From the NCBI RefSeq assembly GCF_032118995.1, contig NC_092661.1:4838501-4902500 (forward strand): a stretch of DNA of 64,000 nucleotides, written 5' to 3'. The notes under the pieces are model-generated. The model made no database searches and was not told the DNA's origin. It worked only from the letters and a program-made list of their open reading frames with translations. This document shows positions 35,146 to 46,900 of this stretch, one piece after another. The translations under genes and the position numbers were made by a program. Source of the DNA: Asterias amurensis. Its lineage: Eukaryota; Echinodermata; Asteroidea; Forcipulatida; Asteriidae. Numbering within the stretch: position 1 is the first letter of the stretch; the number at the start of each line of letters is the position of its first letter.

Positions 35146-35426
35146 ACCTGTTGCATTATTGACCCAATTTACCTGAGGTCATCGTCACAACAATTTTATT
35201 TTTGCCATTTTGGGGTCTCATCTCTGTGTTTTATCCAGTGTGTATGTAGTGCACGTTTTAGGTCTTTTGAGTCTGTAAGGGTCTTTAGACCCTATTCACA
35301 ACGTGGCACAGTGCACAGGTTTGACCAATGACGGCCGCTTTTTTACCTCTAGGTGAGGGCGCCCTACTGATACAGACAGATACATTGGGGATGTCCTAGT
35401 ACACAATACATGTATGAATAACAGTT

Positions 35427-35813
35427 TTAAAGGCAGTGCACACTATTGGTAATTACTCAAAATAATAAGCATAAAACCTTACTTGGTAACGAGTAATGGG
35501 GAGAGGTTGATAGTATAAAACATTGTGAGAAACGGCTCCCTCTGAAGTGGCGTGGTTTTTGAGAAAGAAGTAATTTTGCACGAATTTGACTTCGAGCCCT
35601 CAGATTTAAAACTTGAGGTCTCGAAATCAACCATCTAAACGCACCCAACTTCGTGTGACAAGGGTGTTTTTTTTCTTTCATTCTTATCTCGCAACTTTGA
35701 TGACCGATTGAGCTAAAATTTTCACAGGTTTGTTATTTTATGCATATATGTTAAGATACAACAACTGTGAAGGCTAGTCTTTGACAATTACCAAGAGTGT
35801 CCACTGCCTTTAA
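35427..35813. mobile_element. MITE M1, full copy downstream of CFAP298
   Basis: Ends TTAAAGGCAGTGCACAC and GTCCACTGCCTTTAA. Confidence 0.7.
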
Positions 35814-35931
35814 GCTCAGAGGGTTGGCAATAATTATTAAACAAACACAATGAGAAGATGCCCAGGAAGATGTCATCTAAATATATTATTGTGTTCTTGA
35901 CATATTTTAACGAATTCTTACGACAATATGG

Positions 35932-36307
35932 TTAAAGCCATTGGACACTTTGGGTAAACAGTATTGTCCAAAGGCCCACACTTCGTGTACCACAACTTCT
36001 CTATAAAATAACAAACCTGTGAAAATTTAGACTCAATCGGTCATCGGAGTCGGTAGAAAATAACGGGAAAACCCACACTTGTTTCCGCACGTTTCGCCGT
36101 GTCATGACATGTGTTTAAAATACATCCGTAATTCTCGATATCGAGAATTGATAATTGTTTTAATGTTTTCTCAAAAAGTAAAGCATTTCATGGAATAATA
36201 TTTCAAGAGAAGTCTTTCATTATTACCTTCTGTAAACCCTGTAAGTAATTTGTAAATCTGTGAACTTTTTTTTCTTTTCTGTTCCGAAAGTGTATATAAT
36301 GGCTTTA
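35932..36307. mobile_element. MITE M2, full copy
   Basis: Ends TTAAAGCCATTGGACAC and AATGGCTTTAA, with centre TTCTCGATATCGAGAA. Confidence 0.7.
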
Positions 36308-37146
36308 AATAAGGGTCATATTGTAGGTTGCCATTGCTCATACCCCCCAAAGAACAAAGAGTAGGTATACACATACCCATTCAAACTGGTACCTACAGTG
36401 TATAACAACAGAGGACAATATGATCCATGGTTCAAGAAAGGTCCTCAGTTGGAAATATGTACAAAACCAATGGGAGCTATTGCCAAAAACTTAAAGCATA
36501 AACAAACGGGGGACAAAAGGAGGTCCACGGTTGCATGTGTGGGCATGTCTACTCTTGATAACCGAGGACATTAACAAAAGGGATAAAAAAAAATGTCACA
36601 TCTGAGACAGTCCTTGGTAGATTTTGTGTACAAAACCAATGGGGACGTCTGAAAAATAAACTATGTCCAAACAATGGGAGATCAAAGAGAAGTCCACGGT
36701 CTGCACCATAAACATACATGTGTGTGCGTATGTGTGTACACGCTATGCACATCAGCAAATGTCTCCCTTGATCTCAGTGAGGGTACAGTTTGAGCTTGTT
36801 GAACCTTCAACAGAGGGTCTAACGTCTCTAAAAACATATTTGTACTTTTTTTTATGGAAAATGTAACCTTAAAAAAACTGACCAAAACAAAGTGTTCACA
36901 TAATTTTACTTCAGCGGAAACTGGCAGTGGGTACAGGACACTTGCATAACATATTGGCCTCATAAGGCTGATACAGCTAAGCAATTCTGTTTAACATTAA
37001 GCGATTTTGAGGCTTAGCAGCTCTTTGAGCAAACGCCCTAATCAGTTTTGTATGTTTTTAAAATGTGAACTTTACGTAACAGCTGTTTTCAAAGAGGTGT
37101 TGGGGTGCCGAGAGACAACGGATACCCTTTAAACAGCTTCATCTGC
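36308..37146. other. Between CFAP298 and the EVA1C-like gene: no gene seen
   Basis: Contains weak direct repeats (ACAAAACCAATGGG at about 36462 and 36629; AGGTCCACGG/AAGTCCACGG) suggesting an old 170-base duplication. Nothing coding is recognised. Confidence 0.4.
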
Positions 37147-37318
37147 AGCCGATTTCCTGAAACGCTAGGATTAATCCTATCTCGAGTTAGGACGAGTAAC
37201 TTGTCCTAACTTAGGATGGGCTCCAAAACGTGTCCAAACGTCTATGGATACGGAACTTAACTAGTCCTAAGTCCTAAGATTAATCGTAAGTTAGGAAGTT
37301 AAGTGAAATCGACGTCAG
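37147..37318. mobile_element. MITE family M6
   Basis: GCCGATTTCCTGAAACGCTA, repeated TCCTAACTTAGGA and GAGTTAGGACGAGTAAC palindromes, ending GTGAAATCGACG. A related copy lies at 45578-45748 and a fragment at 30285-30340. Confidence 0.55.
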
Positions 37319-38075
37319 GATTGCTCAAAAAGTCAAAATATTCCAACTAAATGTACACAACTATTCATTATCTTATGTACATACCTATGACATCTTGAAA
37401 ATTGTTAATTAAAAGATTGAGATGCTTTTGATATTTAAATAAAGTTGGCATTGTGCACGAAAAGAAAATTAAAATGAGGTAGGCAGTTGAAATTAATTTG
37501 GTTAAAATGCTTTTATCATTTGACCCTGACTTTATGCGATAAAAAGAACTCAAGCTGTTCTGGATGAACTTCATATAATGGGTGCGTTTGACTATAGCTT
37601 CCCCGTGTCGACCCCGATGAGCTCATTCAGGTGAGCCCGTGACAAGACCTAATCGAAAGATCACTTGCCCTCTCGTGTTGACGTCATGCACCTGGGGCCA
37701 GCCCCCAAGTGACCTGTTCCACAAGCAGGGCACTGAGGGCTGACCCGGGTGAGCCCCTGGAATGACGGCAAAGCTATTCGAACGTACCGTGGGCATACCC
37801 GGGTCGACCGAGGGAAGCTTATCGAATGCACCCAAGGATTATGCTCTTCTTGATCTGGTACCCTGACTTGTATTGCTATTATAAATACACTACTTGTTTA
37901 TAAATGAATAAGCGCCTGTTCATGGTAGGCCTACTGCTGACCACAATAATCAGGGCCCAATTTCATAGAGCAGCTTAACCGAGAAAATATTGCTTAACAA
38001 TTTTCTGCTAAGCAGAAATGAGCAGGGTACCACAGTCACAAATTGTACATGTGACATGGTTGTATGGCTGGTAAA

Positions 38076-38220
38076 ACTTCTTTCTTGAAAACTACGTCAC
38101 TTGAGGGAGCCGTTTCTCACATTGTTTTATACTATCAACCTCTCCCCATTACTCGTTACCAAAGGAAGTTTTATGCTAATAATTTTTTCAAGTAATTACC
38201 AATAGTGTCCACTGCCTTTA
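38076..38220. mobile_element. MITE M1, right-end fragment
   Basis: AACTTCTTTCTTGAAAACTA through GTCCACTGCCTTTA; the left half is missing. Confidence 0.6.
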
Positions 38221-38850
38221 TAAAAACCCCGACCATGCACTTTTTTGTAAGGTTCAGTACATAAATGGTCATTAAAATGGGCATGGAAGGAAGACATTCG
38301 ATGATACATGTACCACTGTTCCGCTACCCAACTTGAGTTGCACTCCCATTTATAGTTATAGACCTATCCCAACTTGAGAACACTCATGTTGCATTACAGC
38401 TCAGGCTTAAAGAATCTTCAATTGGACAAAGCCCAACTGCAGTTGGGCAGATCGCGAAACCTGGGCCCACCACATGATCTAGTTAGATTGAGTCCTAGAT
38501 AGTTGACCTAGATACATCACCAGTCGTTAGCCACTTGATATCACTTGGTAACCATTTGCATTGGAGTTTCTCACAATACAATTACAATCACTGCAACAAA
38601 TTTTGACCCATTTTAAAAGATAAGAAATACCAGATGTATATAAAAGGCAGGATCTGAATTCCAACTTTGGATGTCTGTACAGTCATCTCACATAGTTGGA
38701 CTGCAAAGTACATTATTTGTACCATGGTCCCTTCATAAAAAAATGTGTAATCAAACACTGGGTCCAATTTCATAAAGCTGCTTTTGAAGCAGAAAATTAT
38801 GCTTAGCAACCTTCTGCTGAGCAAAAATAAGCAGGACAGCTTGTAAATGT

Positions 38851-39345
38851 GACATGGCACATTGGGTGGTAATATTATTCTGCTTAGCATACTTTTCTTG
38901 TGTTTATAGCTACTTTTTGTGTATAAGTAGCAACCATGCATGCAACATTTCAGCTGATCAGCGCCCCATTTCATGGCTCTATTTACGGGAATTATGCCAG
39001 TCACAGATTGTAAATGTGACATGGCACATAGGGTGGTAATATTATTCTGCTTAGCATACTTTTCTTGTGTTTATAGCTACTTTTTGTGTATAAGTAGCAA
39101 CCATGCATGCAACATTTCAGCTGATCAGCACCCCATTTCATGGCTCTATTTACGGGAATTATGCCAGTCACAGATTGTAAAAGTGACATGGCACATAGGG
39201 TGGTAATCTTATTCTGCTTAGCATACTTTTGTGCTTATAGCTACTTTTTGCACTTAAGTAGCACCCAAGCATGCAACATTTCAGCTGATCAGGGCCCCAT
39301 TTCATGGCTCTATTTACGGGGAATTTGGCTTCTGCGCGTGCTTAC
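38851..39345. repeat. 167-base tandem repeat, nearly three copies
   Basis: GACATGGCACAT starts at 38851, 39018 and 39185. The unit contains TTCTGCTTAGCATACTTTT and ATTTCATGGCTCTATTTACG, so it grew out of an M5-like element. The first two units are almost identical. Confidence 0.75.
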
Positions 39346-39521
39346 TCCACGTTACTAGGCAATCTGCGCTTAAACAGCAGGTGCAGACATTTGGGCCTTG
39401 CACGACAGCGGAGAATGGCGATTGTAAGCATACAATTTAGTGGTAAGCAGAGCCATCGGAAATTCTGCCATGGTGATTTTCTAATTTTTTGGGTTTGTCG
39501 GCTGTGCCATTAAATATTGAA

Positions 39522-39596
39522 GTCACCGTGGTCTAGCGATAGACTGCACGATTTGCAATCACAAGGTTGTCGGTTTGAATCCTACCAAGCTAACCA
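39522..39596 (+). mobile_element. tRNA-like SINE head
   Basis: CCGTGGTCTAGCGATAGACT matches an A box and GGTTTGAATCC a B box, at tRNA-like spacing. The stems do not close properly, so it is a SINE remnant rather than a tRNA gene. Confidence 0.4.
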
Positions 39597-40027
39597 CTGA
39601 TTTAAAAATGACTGGTATAAGTATTGTCGTGTAGTGAAAAGTGTTAAATTAAGCCTCTTTCAAAGTCAACAATGAGTTGCTATGGTGTAACTTTTCAAAT
39701 GTTTAACCAATATTTTTTTGGCAAAAAAAAAATACATTTCCTGAGAATCAAGATACAGCACGTGCAACGTGTTGAGACAAAATAAATTGACTTTGCTCCC
39801 AATTTCATTACTTATAGTAATGAATTTTAAAGGCATCAGTACAACAAAGATAATATTATCAACCTCAACCTTACGGACTATTTAGAATTAATGATTTTAA
39901 CATTGGATTATTTTCTGTAAACAAATCTGAAGTATATTCCTTTTGGTTTTACCCATACACACTGATGTGTGTTAGTTCTGCAATTGTAGAGCGGTGTATG
40001 GCCGAGAAGAGTGTCATGGCCGAGCGA

Positions 40028-40417
40028 TTAAAGGAACACGTTGCCTTGGATCGGACGAGTTGGTCAAAACAAAAGCGTTTGTAACCGTTTTCTATAAAAT
40101 GCATATGGTTGGAAAGATGTTTTAAAAGTAGAATACAATGATCCACACAAGTTTGCCTCGAAATTGCGTGGTTTTCCTTCTACTGTGCGAACTAACATGG
40201 TCGGCCATTTATGGGAGTCAAAATTTTGACCCCCATAAATGGCCGACGTGTTAGTCGACAAGGTACAAGGAAAACCACGCAATTTCGAGGCATGTTTGTG
40301 TGGATCATTGTATTCTACTTTTACAACATCTTTCTACCCATATGCATTTTATAAAAAACGGTTACAAACGCTTTTCAAAGACCAACTCGACCGATCCAAG
40401 GCAACGTGTTCCTTTAA
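40028..40417. mobile_element. MITE family M3, full copy
   Basis: Ends TTAAAGGAACACGTTGCC and GGCAACGTGTTCCTTTAA. It is almost palindromic throughout, with GGCCATTTATGGGAGTC and its inverse at the centre (about 40203-40243). Confidence 0.75.
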
Positions 40418-40439
40418 GAGCATCGAATTCAAGTTCTGG

Positions 40440-40745
40440 TGCTGATTCACCGGAGTGTGGGTTAGAATCCCGGTCGTGTGTCCTTGAGCAAGATACTTTA
40501 CTATAATTGCTTCTCTTCACCCAGGGGTATAAATGGGTACCTGCGAGGGTAGAGGTTGTTATTGTGTATGAAAAAGCCACATAAGCGCCTTACAGGCAGC
40601 TCAGGGCTGTATACTCCCAAGGGAGCTGCGAAACATTACAGGGATGTTATTGGCCCCATGACCAGGGCACTAATGTAAAGAGCATTGATACGGTTATTGT
40701 GAAATGCGCTACATAAGAATTATTATATTATATATTATTATTATA
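40440..40745 (+). mobile_element. Second SINE type with B-box-like head
   Basis: GGGTTAGAATCCCGGTCG, then TGTCCTTGAGCAAGATACTT. The body includes GGGTACCTGCGAGGG, GGGAGCTGCGAAAC and GCGCTACATAAG, with a (TTA)n tail. It directly abuts the MITE ending at 40417. Confidence 0.5.
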
Positions 40746-41744
40746 AGGTGTCATACCAACTAGACCACCGAGATTGCCTGTTAGCTAGAGGCAGCTTAAA
40801 TCCTATGTTGAATGTTTTAGCAGCAGGTCTGCAACGATTTAATAGATGTTATAGGGGATAACGAATATTCATTTTGTAAACAACTTTTTTTGTGGAAAAG
40901 GTGAAAGAGCAACTTCTTTTGTGATTTTTCTCCAGGAAACTTGTGGATTTTTTTTTGTTTCGAATATTTGACGAGTCTCACAAATTATTTTACGCTTACT
41001 TTGATGACGAAGCATGCTTGTGGCATATGTTAACTTATGACATAGCTTATTTTATTGTACAGCGCCCTCGCAGCAAACTTCTATCCTTTGTAACTTTGCA
41101 GGGTTGGTCATTATTTTCTGTATGAAGACAATGCTCGGTTTCTGCTATTGTTATTTTTCGGATCAAATCTTTCGTGAACTAAGTTGTTGACTCGCTGTGA
41201 CCCAATTGTTTAATTTGAGGACCTGTCGCATAATATTAAAACCAAAGACTTAATATAGCGCCCTCTTGCAGTTAAACACAAAGATTGCTTTAAAAATGAT
41301 TTAATTGGTAAAATCCAATGCAAAATGGCCATCTGCTCTTGGTGGATGACTAAATGCATTATGCATTTACAATTGATACAATGTCCGTGAAATATTTCAG
41401 TGAATTAATGTTTAAAAAAAAAGAGCATAAAATACAAAAATAGCTGTTGCAAACTGCTTACTGACCAAACGACGTAGTATTAGTAAAAAATAGCAATAGC
41501 CTCACACTTTGACCAAGCAAGTCATGAAGCCCTTGAGAAAATTTACTTTCAAAGGTTACACGCGTATTACTTTTTGAATTGATGTCATTTAGTAAAATAA
41601 AAAAAAAGAATTTACAGAAAATACATAGGATGCATCCTATAATTTTGTTTTAAATCTCTTGTAATATACATGAGTAAACACATGTACACTGTAAAGTCCT
41701 TTATCAGTAAATTTACCTTTTAAATTTGAGACTTTACCACATTA
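40746..41744. other. Intergenic AT-rich DNA
   Basis: Only short chance ORFs. No family repeat was recognised apart from the minisatellite that follows. Confidence 0.35.
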
Positions 41745-42020
41745 AACAAATGGACTTGGAACTTTACCTGAAGACCTCGACTTAGAATTTGACTCTATGA
41801 ACTTGGAACTTTACATGAAGAACTTGACTTGGAACATGCACCAAGGGATCAAGAGAACTTTACATGCAGAACTAAACTAACGACTTGATCCAATGGACTT
41901 TGAACTTTAATTCAAGAATTTGACTAAGCATTTGACCCTAAAATTGTGGAACTTGACTTAGGACTTGACCCTATGAACTTGGAACTTTAACTGAAGAGCT
42001 TGTCTTACATGAAGGACTTG
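41745..42020. repeat. Degenerate minisatellite of about 50-base unit
   Basis: Repeated words ATGAACTTGGAACTTTA, GAAGAACTTGACTTGGAAC and GACTTGACCCTATG alternate about six times with drift. Confidence 0.6.
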
Positions 42021-42534
42021 ACCCACCACGCACACTACACATACCTACAGTTCTTTGGTCTTATTGGGATTGAAGCTAATTGAGCATGAAAGGAAGTTAA
42101 TTTACAAACTTTTTAAAAACACTTTGGCAAATAATTGACAAACATTGAAGGAATGTTTGATGGTAAGGGTGACCCTGTTGGTTTAAAGGGGGACTATGAT
42201 TCTAAGGAACCTAAAAATATGAAGTATCACTTTACAATGCTACAGGGCTTTTACATACATGTATTGCATTTTGTCAATATGAAATTTACAGCTTTTAAAA
42301 TTTACAAATAGACGATATTTATTTTGTTTAGAATCAGCCTTTGCCATTGTATACTAAATCAGACAGCTCAGATCAGCGAAGTTGAACAGCTTCAAAGTTA
42401 CTAAAAGGTTTGCCGATTTCTTCTCTCCTTACTTGCTATACTTTTATTGTTGGCTCATCTTATTCCAGCTACACGAACATGTGTCTGACCTGATCTCTCG
42501 TTGGCTAGGTGCCCATCGCATATGACACCTGATG

Positions 42535-42765
42535 GGTCAGGTGACTGCAGCCTGAAACGCGATTGGTCAGTTTGTATCATTACATCTGATTGGTCAGGGG
42601 GCTGTAGCCTGAAAAAAAAATACTGTCAGGTGACAGAAACTGGATATAATCTGATTGGTCAGGAGACTTGACCTGCATGAACTTTGATTAGTTGACTAAA
42701 CCCTGACATCTGATTGGTCGGGTGACTGAAGCCTTGATTCTCATTGGTCAGGTGACTGTAGCAAC
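42535..42765. repeat. Imperfect tandem repeats of CTGATTGGTCAGGTGACT
   Basis: At least six GATTGGTC or CATTGGTC words, several followed by AGGTGACTG and GCCTGA, spaced irregularly at 25-60 bases. Each is an inverted CCAAT box. Confidence 0.6.
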
Positions 42766-43011
42766 ACATGTATCCTTTGCATATCTCACTTGGCGCAGTC
42801 ATAATCAGATTCCGAGATTGCTCAGCTACCTCTATCCTTGTGGATGATGGGTCATATATATGACCGACTTTTCTTTTAAGTTCTCGTTCCCAAATGAAGT
42901 TCTGATGTTCCTCTTTCCTGACACTTGAGTGGTGAATCACCCCTATCAAGCGAGGGCGCATCTGGCAAACTAAAGATCTCTGTGAAACAATTCTTCACAT
43001 TTCACCTCTTA

Positions 43012-43017
43012 TTTATT
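43012..43017 (-). terminator. EVA1C: Candidate poly(A) signal of the EVA1C-like gene
   Basis: Minus-strand AATAAA within GCAATAAATAAG, about 700 bases after the stop. Other AATAAA hexamers are possible in this AT-rich DNA. Confidence 0.25.
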
Positions 43018-43139
43018 GCTCCATGATTCTACCTATCACGTCACTATCAAAGTAGACTGGTGGTATTCGTGTCTTTCACTGGTTTTACAGACCCTTTGAC
43101 TTCATTAGATAAATGTGCGGTGAGGTACAATGCAAGCTT

Positions 43140-43495
43140 CCATATCTGTGATTCCATTGGTCCGAGGTGATGTTTGTTAGCTGCACTTTCAACTGCAGGC
43201 AGCGTGCATAATGCTGGTACATGTACACGTACATGTATATATTTTGTTCATAGTATAAGTAAATGCATTTAGTCTTGCTTTATATGTATACACTGTACAT
43301 AGGATCTGACTGTGAATCTCCATGTGCAGTGGCACAAGCTTTCCATAGCTCTGTTTCGAATGGTTTGAGGTGATGTTTGCCAGCTGCACTTTCGGACAGC
43401 TGCATGCAGCCTGCTGAATGTTGGTATATTTATTGAATGTTGTTTTATATGTGTACGCTCTAAATAGAATTTGACTGCGAATCTCCATGTGAAAT
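43140..43495. repeat. About 180-base tandem duplication
   Basis: GAGGTGATGTTTGTTAGCTG at about 43165 and GAGGTGATGTTTGCCAGCTG at about 43369 begin parallel blocks. Both end in GACTG(T/C)GAATCTCCATGTG. It lies in the likely 3' UTR or flank of the EVA1C-like gene. Confidence 0.55.
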
Positions 43496-43714
43496 TAATG
43501 CCAGGTCAAAGGTTACACGACACGGTAGACACTCAAGGCTGGTATCTGGTGTAACTCATGAGCTTCGGAGTGTGTCGACAGATGTTTATCAGGCTACTAT
43601 CAGAGCAGTGTTCCTCTTTTTGCAAAGAGCGCCCTCGCTTCATCAAACACTTGTGCCATCATCCAGACCCAATGCATATTCATGAGCTGATTGATGATGG
43701 CTTTCTCGGCCTAG

Positions 43715-43980
43715 TCATGGGAAGTAACTGTTTAGATTCCTCGTTGCCGGTAGCGTGTTAACCTCCCTCGTCGGCGTCGTTATCGGGGAAGGAGAATCCC
43801 ACCTCCGGTTTGTGTGGAAACCATTTTCAGGGCGCGGCGTTAAAGTTGATGGTGGTGGAGGGGGCGGAGTGTTCCATATTTCATTAATGTCTTCTCGGTT
43901 TTCTTGCCGCACGGATTCCAGGATGGAACCGTTGCGGGATAATGTTCTATTCACTGCGTCGGTATCCGACTTTGGAACAT
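43715..43980 (-). CDS. EVA1C: EVA1C-like last coding exon: cytoplasmic tail
   Basis: Minus-strand acceptor TTTCTACAG. It encodes NVPKSDTDAVNRT, RQENREDINEIW, six consecutive prolines, and ends TRNLNSYFP then TGA. The proline run is a plausible SH3, WW or EVH1 ligand. Confidence 0.88.
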
Positions 43981-46900
43981 CTGTAGAAATAAGTTTAACA
44001 AAAAAGATGCAAAAGTTATTCATTTATTCATTGATGATTTGTTTATTTGATGTTTTATGCATTTAGGCATAAAATTTATTTATGTTTTTATTTATATACA
44101 TGTATGTATTATTTTCTTTCATAAATGTATTTATTGTTTAGGCCTAATATTATAGCAAAATCTTAGAGTGGAACACGTTTTTCAACAGCGCCCAGCAATA
44201 AGAAGCAATTACCAATATCAAAAAAGAAAAAAAGAAGAGTATAAAACATTATCAAAATATAATAATAAACTTAATAGTAAAGTGAGGTAGGCCTAAGTGT
44301 GTTACAGTCAATAATGAAACAAAAACAAAACAAATGGCATTGAATATAAATGACGTTCACAACATACATGTAAGAAAACTACAATATTTGAGAGCTCCAT
44401 TTTGTAGGGGAAGTTCACAAACATGCTAAAAAGTTTTATTGTGCAAGATTATTAGTATTTTTCCTCACAAGATCAGAGTCATATTTATGATAAAATGAAT
44501 AGAGTAGATAATGTCTTAGCTTTCGATCCAAAACAGACCTTCTGTAGAGGCATAAACAGGTACAAACAAATATCCATTTTATAGAAAAAGGGGGAGCAAA
44601 GGATTAAGTATTGCATCTAAAAAAATAAAATAATAAAAAGTGGGAAAATTATAGCCAATCAAAATTTCTATTTTAGAAACAATTGGTGGCTTTACAAACC
44701 AATAGGAGTTAAGTGGTGAGGACAAAGTATATGTGCAAAATGAAAGGGTGGATAACTGGACCTTATGAACAATTATAACAAAACTGTTTTTATCTGCACA
44801 CGCTAGCATGTTCATTGGAAATTCCCATATACATGAGAAAGCATACACATGTACATGTACATGCACACACCTGAAAAAAAAAAAATTCTGACCTTTGCAA
44901 CCAAAGCTTCTTAGTCTTTTAAAACATAACAAAATACAATTAACGAAGCAATTAAAATGGTATTGCACATACAATATTTCAAAATAACACAAATGTCAAC
45001 CATTCAAAACAAGGACAATGACAAAATAGTTCAAGATGCAAAATTCAATTCAATACAATTTAACCTTCATTTCCATATGGCAAAATGTACAACCAAGTAA
45101 TTAAATAGAGAAGGTAAAAAATGAACATTATGTAGAACTACAAAAATATGATATGAGACACAATGAAGCTGAAGGCAATTATGGAGTAAGACAAAGTAAT
45201 AAAATTATTTTTAATAGAATTTAGGGCAAACAAAAGGGGAAAATAAAATCAAGCAGAAAACATAAATATTTCAGCTAACGATAAAACAGAAAGCCCCAGT
45301 GGGATTCGAACTGGAGTCCTTGAGGCGGAAGGTGAGGATTACTACACCAACGGCATTCTTGTATGTCACCAAAATGACTAAATCTTTTACAACTTCCATA
45401 AAAAATTTCATGCAGTGAGCCATTTGCGATTCAGATTTGAATAATGTCTGGTACAATGACTCCCTAAGTCACATCGTACCGCTTACATTTGAATTCCTCA
45501 GACTATATAGAGACAGTTGCTATGTCAAATGGGTCGGGGGAAAGCCTTTGTAGAGCAACCTCCAGATGAGCAAACCCTGCCGTCAATTTCACAAAGCTCT
45601 TCCTAACTTAAGACTAATCTTAGGACTTAGGACGAGTCCCAACCCTGCACTGTAGCATGCAGACCTTAAGATTGATCCTAAGTTAGGATGAGTTACTTGT
45701 TCTAACTCGAGATCAGACGAGTCCTAACTCTTTGTGAAACCGACGGCTGGTACCATTGTGCCATACACATCCATATAGAATGGGTATGGGTGTTCACCGT
45801 CTCTTACGCAACTCTGAAAAGCTTGCCCCAAATCATGTGACACAGCAACTGATTCGAAGTCAAAGGAAATCAAATTTAAGTGGTAGCTTGTGACTAAGCA
45901 TGTCGTTGTACTCGACAATATTCAAATCTAACTCACAAATGGCTCTTTCTTTTTTTAGGGGTTATTAGATTAGGGTGAAGTGACTTACTTGATTCCTTAA
46001 GTTTTTTCTTGAGATCATAATTCTGACATTTAAGTCTGATGACACACCATAGTAAAGTTACCAACACTCCCATACAGCATCCAATGGACATGTACAAAAT
46101 AAATACCTCAGTGTTCACTGCAAGACAAACACAACCATTATAAAAACATAAATGTTAAGGAATGATTTGTTAAGGTATTTTTTTTTAATGCAAGTTCACC
46201 CAAAACAAAGCTAAAGGCAAATAAATAAAAAAAGACAAAAGACTTTAAAAACCATTTGGTAATAACTCAAAATATATATATTGGCAACCACTAAGGGAGA
46301 GCTATTGATTGAAATGTGCAATAATATTTTCAATAAACAACTTGACTTTAAACGCCTTTTTTGCAGTTTTATTCTCTCGCACCACTTGGTGTCTCTACTT
46401 AAACAAGTTTTGAACTAAAGTTGGTATCAACTTGGGGTTTTAACAGTTGTTAAAAGCCCTCTTTAAAAAAATATGAAATGACCTGGGCCCAATTTCATAG
46501 AGCTGCTTAGCACAAAAATTTGCTTAGCATGAAATTTCTTCATTGATAAAAACAGGATTACCAACAAAAATTCCATTAGTTGCATATTTCTTGTTACTGG
46601 TACTCAGCTGTTGTTTGCTTATTCTGAAAATCACGTGGAAATTTGGTTGGTAATCCTGTTTTTATCAAGGAAGAAATTTCATGCTAAGCAAATTTGTGTG
46701 CTTTGGCATGATCTCATCACATTTGTACAATTAGATACGTACTTTGGATGTATCCAATAGCTGCTAGTATACCAGTGAAGAATCCCATTGATTCTTCTTG
46801 CTCAGCTTGCACTGTGGGTTCATAGCTGGTATTATAAGGCGTCCTGGTTGCGTAGACGCTAGACCCTGTTGTACTAAAAATATCACCTCCTGCAAAGACA

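Noticed and set aside
38588..39022. 144-codon minus-strand ORF
   Set aside because: Covers the M5-like element and the 167-base tandem repeat; the same peptide recurs in the next repeat unit.
38851..39345. Regular repeats considered as a CRISPR-like array
   Set aside because: Units are contiguous 167-base tandem copies without unique spacers, in a eukaryotic genome.
42659..42961. 100-codon minus-strand ORF downstream of EVA1C
   Set aside because: Part runs through the CCAAT-box repeats. It lies after the EVA1C stop and has no acceptor at a suitable phase; more likely 3' UTR or flank.
44579..44992. 137-codon minus-strand ORF
   Set aside because: Low-complexity F/Y/V-rich translation in AT-rich intron DNA.
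45290..45362. Possible functional tRNA gene
   Set aside because: A and B boxes are present but the acceptor stem does not pair; best read as a SINE head.
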